This document shows, one piece after another, positions 8,189-15,835 of a stretch of DNA of 64,000 bases. Both the position numbers and the translations under genes were made by a program. How positions within the stretch are numbered: position 1 is the first letter of the stretch; every line of letters starts with the position of its first letter. The notes beneath the pieces are model-generated. The model worked only from the letters and a program-made list of their open reading frames with translations. It had not been told where the DNA came from and did not search any database. The stretch lies in contig NZ_BNAW01000001.1 in the NCBI RefSeq assembly GCF_014654205.1, forward strand, positions 62,001 through 126,000, read 5' to 3'. This DNA comes from Amycolatopsis bullii (GTDB lineage Bacteria > Actinomycetota > Actinomycetes > Mycobacteriales > Pseudonocardiaceae).

Positions 8189-11100
8189 CGGACATGCGCG
8201 TCGCCATCGTCGGGATGTCGGTGCTGCTGCCCGGCGCTCCCGACCTGGCGAGCTACTGGCGCAACCTGGCCGGCGGCGTCGACGCGATCACCGAGGTCCC
8301 GCCCGGCAAGTGGGACCACGCGCACTACGCACCGGACGAGCAGCGCCGCGCCGACCGGCTCTACTGCCGGCGCGGCGGGTTCGTCGACGAACTGGCCGAA
8401 GTGGACGTCACCGGGTTCGGGATCATGCCGAACTCCGTGTCCGCCACCGAGCCCGACCAGCTGATCGCACTGCGCGTCGCGGCGCAGGCCGTCGCCGACG
8501 CCGGCGGTCCGGACCGGCTGCCCGCCGACCGCGCGAAGGTCGGCGTGGTGCTCGGCCGCGGCGGCTACCTGACGCCCGGGCTGGTCCGCCTCGACCAGCG
8601 CGTCCGCACCGCGAGCCAGCTCGTCCGCACCCTCGGCGAACTGCTGCCGGACCTGGACGCCGACCGGCTCGACGCCGTCCGCCAGGCCTTCACCGACCAG
8701 CTCGGCCCGGAGGCCCTCGAGTCGGCGATCGGGCTGGTGCCGAACCTCGCCGCCTCGCGGCTGGCCAACCGCCTCGACCTGCGTGGCCCGGCGTACACGG
8801 TGGACGCGGCGTGCGCGTCCTCGCTGATCGCCGTCGACCACGCCGTGCGGGAACTGGCCACCGGCCGGTGCGACGTCGTCCTCGCCGGCGGGGTGCACCA
8901 CTGCCACGACATCACCTTCTGGAGCGTCTTCACCCAGCTCGGCGCGCTGTCGCCGTCCGAGCGGATCCGGCCGTTCCACCGCGACGCCGACGGCGTGCTG
9001 ATCGGCGAAGGCACCGGCGTCGTCGTCCTCAAGCGGCTCGACGACGCCCAGCGCGACGGCGACCGGGTGTACGCCGTGATCACCGGCACCGGCGTCGCCT
9101 CCGACGGGCGCACCGCGAGCCTGGCCAGCCCCGACTCCGGCGGCCAGGTCCGGGCCGTCCGCCAGGCGTGGGCCGCGGCGGGCCTCGACCCGGCCGCGCC
9201 GGACTCGATCGGTCTGCTGGAGGCGCACGGCACCGCGACCCCGGCGGGCGACGCGGCGGAACTCGCCACCCTCGCCGAGGTCTTCGGAACCCGGGGGAGC
9301 GCGGTACTCGGCTCGGTGAAGTCGATGATCGGCCACACGATGCCCGCGGCCGGGATCGCCGGGCTCGTGAAGGCGGCCCTGGCCGTGCACCACGGCGTTC
9401 TCCTGCCGACCCTGCACTGCGACGATCCGCACCCGGGTCTGGCGAGCACTCGATTCTCCACTTTGGACACGGCGAAACCGTGGGACGCGCCGGTGCGCCG
9501 CGCCGGGGTCAACGCGTTCGGCTTCGGGGGCATCAACGCCCACGTCGTGCTGGAACAGGCGCCCGGCCGGGCGAAGCCGGTCGTGGTGCGGGAGCCCGAA
9601 CGCGTGCTGCGGCTCGCCGCGCCGACCGTCGACGCGCTGCGCGAAGCGTTCGACCGGCCCGGCCCGCAGGAAACCGGCGACGGCCCGGTCCGGCTCGGCA
9701 TCGTCGACCCGACGGAGAAGCGGCTGGCCCTGGCCAGGAAGGCACTGGCCCGGGGCCGGGCCTGGCGCGGGCGCAACGACGTCTGGTTCGCCGACCGCCC
9801 CCTGCTCGGGCCGGGCGGCGGCAAGATCGCGTTCCTCTTCCCCGGCCTCGAGTCGGAGCTCACGCTCGACTGCGGCGACGTCGCCCGCCACTTCGGCCTG
9901 CCGTGGCAGCACGCCCACGTCGAAGTCGGCGACGTCGGGCGGCAGGGTGCCGCGGTGTTCGAGCTGGGCCGGCTGCTGCACGCCGCTCTCGGCCGGCTCG
10001 GTGTCACGCCGGACGCCGTCGCCGGGCACAGCCTGGGCGAATGGACAGCGATGGCTGTCGCCGGCGTCTACGCCGAAGCCGAGGTCGACGCGTTCCTCGC
10101 CGGGTTCGACCCGGACGCGCTCGTCGTCCCCGGGCTCGCCTTCGCCGCGATCGGGGCGCCCGCGCCGCGGGTGCTCGAGGAGCTGGCCGGGCGCGCGGAT
10201 GTCGTCCTCTCCCACGACAACTCCCCGAACCAGGCCATGATCTGCGGGCCGGAAGCGGCCGTCGGCGCGCTCGTGCAGCGGTTCCGTGACGCCGGGGTCG
10301 TGGCGCAGGTGCTGCCGTTCCGGTCCGGATTCCACACCCCGATGCTGCGGCCGTACCTGGGCCCGATCCGCGAAGCGGCCGAGCGCTTCACGCTGCACCC
10401 GCCGGCTCTGCCGCTCTGGTCGGCGACGACGGTGTCGGAATACCCGGCGGCCGCGGCCGAGGTCCGCGACCTGTTCGTGCGGCACCTGCTGCAGCCGGTG
10501 CGGTTCCGCCCGCTCGTGCGGGCACTGCACGACGCCGGGTTCCGCGCGTTCGTCCAGCTCGGCGCCGGCCAGCTGGGCTCGCTGGTCGGCGACATCCTGC
10601 ACGGCGAAGAGCACCTCGTCGTGGCGGCGCACTCGGGGCAGCGTCCCGGCCTCGCGCAGCTGCGCCGGGTCGCGACCGCGCTATGGGCCGACGGCTTCGA
10701 CGTCGACTTCGCGCGCCTGCCCGGTGAGCGCCCGGCCGCCCCGAAGGCGGTCAAGCTCGACCTCGGCGGCCGCCTGATCTCCCTCGACGAACAGGTTCGT
10801 GCGCGGATCGCGCTGCCGGCGACGCGGAAGTCCGGTGTCGACGATCTGGCCGCGAAGGGGCCGCTCGCCGCCGAGTTCGCCGCCCTGCTGGCCGACACCG
10901 CCGAGCTGGCGTCCACTGTGCTCGCCGGCCGCCCCGAAACGCCACTTTCCCGGGAAAGTGACATGTCGGGTGGGCACTTTCCCGGGAAAGTGCCCCCGCC
11001 GGGGGAGCTGGAGACGACACTCACGGTGTCGCTGGAGGCGATGCCGTACCTGCTCGACCACTGCTTCTTCAAGCAGCCGCCCCAGGCCGACCCCGGCGAC

Positions 11101-12519
11101 CGCTGGCCGGTCGTCCCGGCCACCACGGTGATCGACCACCTGATGCGGTTCGCCGAGCAGGCCGCACCCGGACGGCACGCGGTCGCCGTGCACGACGTCC
11201 GGCTCAGCCAGTGGATCACCGCGGTGCCGGCGGTCACCGTGCCGGTGCGCGTCCGGCCACAGGGCGCCGACCGGGTGCACGCGGCCCTCACCGGCTACTC
11301 GCAGGCCGTCGTCGAACTCGCGCCGCAGTACCCGGCCGCCGCGCCGGCGCCGTGGCGGTTCCCGGCGTCGGCCGAGCAGGTGCCGGAGACCACGGCGGCG
11401 CAGCTGTACGACGAGCGCTGGATGTTCCACGGCCCGCGCTTCCAGGGCGTCACGGAGCTGACCGCCGTCGGCGAACGCCACGTGCGGGCGGTGCTGACGA
11501 CGCCGGACGCGCCGGGCGCGCTGCTCGACAACGTCGGCCAGGTGCTCGGCTACTGGATCATGTCCCGGCTGCCCGAGCGGACCACCGTCTTCCCGGTCGC
11601 CATGCGCGAAATCCGGTTCCACGGCCCGCACCCGGCGCCCGGTGAGCGCCTGGAGTGCCTGGTCCGGATCACCGGGCTGACCGACGAGTTCCTCGACGCC
11701 GACATGCAGCTGGTCCACCACGGCGCTGTCTGGGCCGAGTTGACCGGCTGGCGCGACCGGCGGTTCGACAGCACCGCGCACATCCGCCAGGCCGACCGCA
11801 CCCCCGAGCGTTCGACGCTGTCGCACGAACAGCCGGGCGGCTGGGCGCTGGTGCACGAGCAGTGGCCGGACCTGGCCACCCGCGAGCTGATCATGCGCAA
11901 CTACCTCGCCGGTCCGGAGCGCGAGGCCTACGAACGCCGTCCGCCGCGGGGGCGGCGACAGTGGCTGCTCGGCCGGATCGCGGCCAAGGACGCGGTCCGG
12001 CAGTTCCTCTGGGCCCGCGGCGAACCCGAGATGTTCCCGGCCGAGCTGCGCATCGGCAACGACGAGGGTGGCCGGCCGTTCGCGACCGGCGCCTACGGCC
12101 GGGCGCTGCCGCCGGTGACGGTTTCCGTGGCGCACCGCGCCGAAGCCGGGGTGGCGATCGCCCGCCACGGGCCGTGCGGCATCGACGTCGAAGAGGTCGC
12201 CCCGCGTTCGGAGTCCACTGTGGAGGCCGCGCTCGGGCCGGGAGAGCTGGCGCTGTTCGCGGGCCTGTCCGGCGATCCGGAGGTCTGGTTCGCCCGGTTC
12301 TGGACGGCGAAGGAGGCCGTGGCGAAGCTGCGCGGCACCGGCCTGCGTGGCGAACCCCGGGACTTCGAGGTCGTCGCGGCCACCCCGGACGAGCTGACCG
12401 TCCGCGTCGCGGGCCGCGCGTACCGCGTGTGCTGTGCCGACGTCGAAAACCCGCCCGGTGCGCCGCCGCGCCGCTACGTCGTCGCCTGGACCGAAGAGAC
12501 GAAGGAGACTGCCGGATGA
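8185..12519 (+). CDS. iterative type I PKS, KS-AT-DH-phosphopantetheinyl transferase
   Basis: 1444 residues, second subunit of the synthase. Ketosynthase about 4-450 with DAACASS (Cys210), EAHGTAT and GHTMPAAG, so it looks active; acyltransferase about 545-870 with GHSLGEW (Ser616); a double-hotdog dehydratase about 930-1200 with LLDHCFF (His959) and LLDNVGQ (Asp1115); a C-terminal Sfp-type phosphopantetheinyl transferase about 1250-1420 with GIDVEEV (Asp1334) and WTAKEAVAK (Lys1376). A built-in transferase is known from PUFA synthases and enediyne PKSs and would activate the three cluster ACPs. GTG at 8185 overlaps the previous stop (GTGA), so translation is probably coupled; ATG 8194 is an alternative start. 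Two identical 18-base palindromes lie in frame between AT and DH. Confidence 0.9.
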   Translation: MTDMRVAIVGMSVLLPGAPDLASYWRNLAGGVDAITEVPPGKWDHAHYAPDEQRRADRLYCRRGGFVDELAEVDVTGFGIMPNSVSATEPDQLIALRVAAQAVADAGGPDRLPADRAKVGVVLGRGGYLTPGLVRLDQRVRTASQLVRTLGELLPDLDADRLDAVRQAFTDQLGPEALESAIGLVPNLAASRLANRLDLRGPAYTVDAACASSLIAVDHAVRELATGRCDVVLAGGVHHCHDITFWSVFTQLGALSPSERIRPFHRDADGVLIGEGTGVVVLKRLDDAQRDGDRVYAVITGTGVASDGRTASLASPDSGGQVRAVRQAWAAAGLDPAAPDSIGLLEAHGTATPAGDAAELATLAEVFGTRGSAVLGSVKSMIGHTMPAAGIAGLVKAALAVHHGVLLPTLHCDDPHPGLASTRFSTLDTAKPWDAPVRRAGVNAFGFGGINAHVVLEQAPGRAKPVVVREPERVLRLAAPTVDALREAFDRPGPQETGDGPVRLGIVDPTEKRLALARKALARGRAWRGRNDVWFADRPLLGPGGGKIAFLFPGLESELTLDCGDVARHFGLPWQHAHVEVGDVGRQGAAVFELGRLLHAALGRLGVTPDAVAGHSLGEWTAMAVAGVYAEAEVDAFLAGFDPDALVVPGLAFAAIGAPAPRVLEELAGRADVVLSHDNSPNQAMICGPEAAVGALVQRFRDAGVVAQVLPFRSGFHTPMLRPYLGPIREAAERFTLHPPALPLWSATTVSEYPAAAAEVRDLFVRHLLQPVRFRPLVRALHDAGFRAFVQLGAGQLGSLVGDILHGEEHLVVAAHSGQRPGLAQLRRVATALWADGFDVDFARLPGERPAAPKAVKLDLGGRLISLDEQVRARIALPATRKSGVDDLAAKGPLAAEFAALLADTAELASTVLAGRPETPLSRESDMSGGHFPGKVPPPGELETTLTVSLEAMPYLLDHCFFKQPPQADPGDRWPVVPATTVIDHLMRFAEQAAPGRHAVAVHDVRLSQWITAVPAVTVPVRVRPQGADRVHAALTGYSQAVVELAPQYPAAAPAPWRFPASAEQVPETTAAQLYDERWMFHGPRFQGVTELTAVGERHVRAVLTTPDAPGALLDNVGQVLGYWIMSRLPERTTVFPVAMREIRFHGPHPAPGERLECLVRITGLTDEFLDADMQLVHHGAVWAELTGWRDRRFDSTAHIRQADRTPERSTLSHEQPGGWALVHEQWPDLATRELIMRNYLAGPEREAYERRPPRGRRQWLLGRIAAKDAVRQFLWARGEPEMFPAELRIGNDEGGRPFATGAYGRALPPVTVSVAHRAEAGVAIARHGPCGIDVEEVAPRSESTVEAALGPGELALFAGLSGDPEVWFARFWTAKEAVAKLRGTGLRGEPRDFEVVAATPDELTVRVAGRAYRVCCADVENPPGAPPRRYVVAWTEETKETAG
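10943..10992. repeat. two copies of the palindrome CACTTTCCCGGGAAAGTG, in frame in PKS 2
   Basis: Perfect 18-base palindromes at 10943-10960 and 10975-10992, 32 bases apart, in the AT-DH linker. They encode LSRES and HFPGK in different frames relative to the repeat. A third, slightly diverged copy lies in the GH92 gene at 59364-59385. Confidence 0.9.
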
Positions 12520-12830
12520 GCATCGAGACCACGGCCGCGAACGAGGTGACCGTGCTCGCCCAGCTCGGCGAAATGCTGCGCGAGCTGCTCGAGGAGTACG
12601 GGCTCGACGGGGAAGACATTGCCGAAATCACCATGGAGACGACCTTCCACGACGACCTCGAGCTGGAGAGCGTCGACCTGGTGGCGTTGTCCGGGCAGCT
12701 GCGCGAGCACTACGGCGACCGCGTCAACTTCGCGACCTTCATCGCCGAGCGCGACCTGGAGGAGATCATCGCGCTGACCGTCGGCGAGCTCGTCCGGTAC
12801 ATCGTCGCCTCCCTGCGGGCGACGGCGTGA
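12516..12830 (+). CDS. free-standing acyl carrier protein
   Basis: 104-residue ACP. The modified serine is Ser52 in LELESVDLV, and the surrounding helices are acidic, as usual for ACPs. ATG overlaps the stop of PKS 2 (ATGA) and its own stop overlaps the GTG of the hydrolase gene. Its signature differs from the DSIKR ACPs of PKS 1, so it probably has another role: loading a starter, or carrying the finished chain to the hydrolase or glycosyltransferase. The phosphopantetheinyl transferase at the end of PKS 2 is the obvious activating enzyme. Confidence 0.9.
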   Translation: MSIETTAANEVTVLAQLGEMLRELLEEYGLDGEDIAEITMETTFHDDLELESVDLVALSGQLREHYGDRVNFATFIAERDLEEIIALTVGELVRYIVASLRATA

Positions 12831-13633
12831 GCCGGATCCGCGCGGGCGAGCTGGACGTGCACGTCCAGCGGCTCACCCCGGACGGGCCGCCGGACGGCGA
12901 CGCGCCGATCGTGGTGTGCGTCCACGGCCTGCTCACCGACAGCCTGGCCAGCTACTACTTCACGCTCGGCCCTGCCTTCGCCGAACGCGGCCTCGACGTG
13001 CTGATGTACGACCTGCGGGGGCACGGACGGACCACGCGGCCCTCGTCCGGGTACCACCTGGAGCGGTTCGTCGACGACCTCGTCGCGGTCCTCGACGCGT
13101 GTGACGTCACCCGGCCGGTGCACGTCGTCGGCAACTCCTTCGGTGCGTCGGTGGCGTTCGGGCTGGCCGCCGCGCGGCCGGACCGGGTGGCGAGCGTGGT
13201 CGTGATCGAGGGCGAACCGCCGACCGAGGAGTGGACCCGGCACATGGCCGACGGGCTCGCCGATGCCAAGACCCGGCTGGCGATCGACGAGGTCATCGGC
13301 TGGATCGCCGACAACCACGGCGCGCACACCGCGCGGCTGTCCAAGGCCGCGAACAAGATCCTGCAGACCACCACGATCGCCGAGGACATCCCGCGCAGCG
13401 CGACGATCGCGGCGGACCTCTCGGCCGTGCGCTGCCCGGTGTTCGCCATCTTCGGCGGCGACTCCGGGCTGGCGGCGCAGGTGCCGCACTTCGAGACCCA
13501 CCTGGCCGGCTGCCGCTGCGTCGTGCTGCCCGGCCAGGGGCATTCGGTGCTGGTCGAGCGGACCGCGGAGGTCATCGAGCTGATCGCCGACTGGGTTCGC
13601 GACACCGCGCGCACGCAGGCCCGGGTGCGGTAG
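12827..13633 (+). CDS. alpha/beta hydrolase, probable release enzyme of the lipid cluster
   Basis: 268 residues, alpha/beta-hydrolase fold: oxyanion region VCVHGLLTDS, nucleophile elbow GNSFGAS (Ser104), an acid candidate in FGGDSG and the catalytic His in GQGHSV near the C-terminus. The GTG at 12827 overlaps the ACP stop (GTGA); longer forms starting further left would run back through the ACP gene and are not credible. Position between an ACP and a glycosyltransferase suggests thioesterase-type release or acyl transfer from the ACP. Other options such as ester hydrolysis of a precursor cannot be excluded. No signal peptide, so cytoplasmic. Confidence 0.85.
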   Translation: MSRIRAGELDVHVQRLTPDGPPDGDAPIVVCVHGLLTDSLASYYFTLGPAFAERGLDVLMYDLRGHGRTTRPSSGYHLERFVDDLVAVLDACDVTRPVHVVGNSFGASVAFGLAAARPDRVASVVVIEGEPPTEEWTRHMADGLADAKTRLAIDEVIGWIADNHGAHTARLSKAANKILQTTTIAEDIPRSATIAADLSAVRCPVFAIFGGDSGLAAQVPHFETHLAGCRCVVLPGQGHSVLVERTAEVIELIADWVRDTARTQARVR

Positions 13634-14799
13634 TGGCCCGGTTCCTCTTCGTCGTCCCGCCACTGGTCGGGCACGTCAACCCGGCGGTCGGCGTGGCGGC
13701 CGAGCTCACCGCGCGCGGCCACGAGGTCGCCTGGGCCGGCCACGCCGAACTGCTGTGGCAGCTGGCCGGTCCGGAGGCACTCGTGTTCTCCTGCGCCGTT
13801 CCGGACCTGCCCGTGCGCCCGGCCGGGCTGAAGGGACCGGCGGCGCTGCGTTTCCTCTGGCGAGACTTCCTCGTTCCCCTGGCCGACGCGATGGCTCCCG
13901 GCGTGGCCGCGGCGCTCGACGCCTTCGAGCCGCACGTCGTGGTCGCCGACCAGCAGGCACTCGCCGGTGGCCTGCTCGCCGAAGCCGCCGGCCTGCCGTG
14001 GGTCACCTCGGCGACGACGTCGGCCGAGCTGGTCGACCCCCTCGCCGGGATGCCGAAGGTCGGGGAGTGGGTCGGCGCGCTGCTCGACGGGCTGCGCGCG
14101 CGGATCGCCGGCGGCCGCGGCACGCCGGACCCGCGGTTCTCGCCCCACGGGGTCCTCGCCTTCACCACCCGCGAACTGCTCGGCCCGGCCACGCTTCCGC
14201 CGTCCGTCCGGCTCGTCGGTCCGGCGCTCGGCGCCCGGCCGTCCACGACGGACTTCCCGTGGGACTGGCTCGACCGTCCGCGGCCGACAGTGCTGGTCTC
14301 CCTCGGCACGGCGAACACGTCCGCGGGCGCCGGGTTCCTGGCGGCGACGGCCGAGGCGTTCGCCGGGTCGCCCGCGCGCGCGGTGATCGCCGACCCGGGC
14401 GGCGTGCTCGGTGACGTCCCGCCGAACGTCCTGGTGCGGCCGCAGGTCCCGCAGCTGCCGCTGCTGCCGCGGGTCGACGCGGTGGTGTGCCACGCCGGCC
14501 ACAACACGGTCTGCGAAACGCTGTGGCACGGCCTGCCGCTGGTGGTCGCCCCGATCCGCGACGACCAGCCGATCGTGGCGGCCCAGGTGGTCGCGGCGGG
14601 CGCGGGCATCCGCCTGAGGTTCGGCCGAGCGGACGCCCCCCGCATCGCGGCGGCGATCGAGGAGGTCCTGACGGAACCGTCGTACCGCCGCGCGGCCGAA
14701 GTGGTGGCGGCTTCGTTCCACTCGGCGGGCGGGAGTGCTGCGGCGGCGGGGCATCTGGAGCAGCTGGCGTTGGAAAGCCTGGCGCACCTGCGGACGTAG
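13633..14799 (+). CDS. GT1-family (MGT-type) glycosyltransferase
   Basis: 388-residue GT-B glycosyltransferase. N-terminal acceptor domain opens with FVVPPLVGHVNPAVG; the C-terminal donor domain has VSLGTANTS and the nucleotide-sugar loop CHAGHNTVCETLWHG followed by PIRDDQPIVA. Such enzymes glycosylate polyketides, macrolides and lipids from NDP-sugars. GTG overlaps the hydrolase stop by one base (TAGTG), the last gene of the five-gene operon. By analogy with heterocyst glycolipid loci, it probably puts a sugar on the chain made by the two PKSs. No sugar biosynthesis genes are nearby, so a common pool sugar is likely (inference). Confidence 0.9.
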   Translation: MARFLFVVPPLVGHVNPAVGVAAELTARGHEVAWAGHAELLWQLAGPEALVFSCAVPDLPVRPAGLKGPAALRFLWRDFLVPLADAMAPGVAAALDAFEPHVVVADQQALAGGLLAEAAGLPWVTSATTSAELVDPLAGMPKVGEWVGALLDGLRARIAGGRGTPDPRFSPHGVLAFTTRELLGPATLPPSVRLVGPALGARPSTTDFPWDWLDRPRPTVLVSLGTANTSAGAGFLAATAEAFAGSPARAVIADPGGVLGDVPPNVLVRPQVPQLPLLPRVDAVVCHAGHNTVCETLWHGLPLVVAPIRDDQPIVAAQVVAAGAGIRLRFGRADAPRIAAAIEEVLTEPSYRRAAEVVAASFHSAGGSAAAAGHLEQLALESLAHLRT

Positions 14800-14804
14800 G
14801 TTTT

Positions 14805-14827
14805 GCCGGTCCCGACGGGGAACCGGC
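14805..14827 (+). terminator. hairpin after the PKS operon
   Basis: GCCGGTCCC-GAC-GGG(GA)ACCGGC starts five bases after the glycosyltransferase stop. There is no clear U tract; it is a likely end of the operon. Confidence 0.45.
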
Positions 14828-14936
14828 GAAGTGACCGTGCAGGTGTACGCGCAGGAAGCGGGTGCACTCGCCGGTGCGCAACGCGCGGGATGACTTTGAC
14901 GCGCAGCTGAGCCATTCCCGCGGCACACTGGAAACC

Positions 14937-15773
14937 ATGGGCTTCCTGGACGGGCGGGCCGTGGTGATCACCGGTGCCGGGCGCGGGCTGGGGCGGGCGT
15001 TCGCCCGGCACGCGGCCGCCAGTGGCGCCGCGGTGGTCGTCAACGACGTCGATGCCGAACCGGCCGGCGAGACGGTGGCCGCGATCGTGGCCGACGGCGG
15101 CACCGCCGTGGCGAGCGTCGGCTCGGTGGCCGACCCGGACTACGCCCGGGCGCTGATCAGCCTGTGCGGCAAGGAGTTCGGGTCGCTGGACGGGCTGGTC
15201 AACAACGCCGCCGTCGGTTACCACGCGGCGCCGTGGGAGGACGACGACGCCGGGCGGGCCCGCGCGCTGGTCGAGACCAACGTGCTCGGCCCGCTCCACT
15301 GTGGCACCGCGGCCGCGAAAGTCATGTGTGCCCGGGGTCGCGGCGTCATCGTCAACGTCACGTCCGGGTCGATGGTCGGGCAGCGCCGCGCTGCCGCGTA
15401 TTCGGCGTCGAAGGGCGCGGTGGCCTCGATGACCTATTCGTGGGCGGGGGATCTGGCGGAGCACGGCGTGCGGGTCAACGCCGTCAGCCCGATCGCCTGG
15501 ACCCGGCTGATGGCCGCCGACCCGAACGGCAACCGTGACGCGCCACCGCCCGAACGGGTGGCGCCGCTGGTGACGTACCTGCTCAGCGACCTCTCGGCCG
15601 GCGTCACCGGGCAGGTGCTGCGGCTCGCCGACGGGCACCTGCACGCCGTCCGCCAGCCCGCGATCATCCGCCCCGTCCTGCACCGGGAGACCTGGACCGT
15701 GGAGGAGATCGCCGCGGCCGTCGACGGCGAGCTCGTCCTCGAATCGCCGCCGCGGGAGCGCTGGACCCTTTGA
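14937..15773 (+). CDS. short-chain dehydrogenase/reductase
   Basis: 278-residue classical SDR: cofactor loop TGAGRGLG, NNAA after strand 4, and a Ser / Tyr-x-x-x-Lys active site (YSASKG). About 40 residues beyond the Rossmann core form a C-terminal extension (from roughly residue 230), as in larger SDRs acting on acyl-CoA or steroid substrates. It is separated from the operon by 137 bases and a hairpin, so it may have its own promoter. It could reduce an intermediate of the lipid pathway, since heterocyst glycolipid loci also carry SDRs, but this rests only on location. Confidence 0.85.
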   Translation: MGFLDGRAVVITGAGRGLGRAFARHAAASGAAVVVNDVDAEPAGETVAAIVADGGTAVASVGSVADPDYARALISLCGKEFGSLDGLVNNAAVGYHAAPWEDDDAGRARALVETNVLGPLHCGTAAAKVMCARGRGVIVNVTSGSMVGQRRAAAYSASKGAVASMTYSWAGDLAEHGVRVNAVSPIAWTRLMAADPNGNRDAPPPERVAPLVTYLLSDLSAGVTGQVLRLADGHLHAVRQPAIIRPVLHRETWTVEEIAAAVDGELVLESPPRERWTL

Positions 15774-15835
15774 GCGGCCCGGACCACCGGAACGGGTGGC
15801 TATCCACAGTGGACGCCGGCTACTAGCTTGGAGAG

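Noticed and set aside
1382..12519. enediyne PKS identity
   Set aside because: The terminal phosphopantetheinyl transferase is shared, but no enediyne warhead cassette is present and the DSIKR ACPs plus fused PfaD-like domain fit secondary-lipid synthases better.
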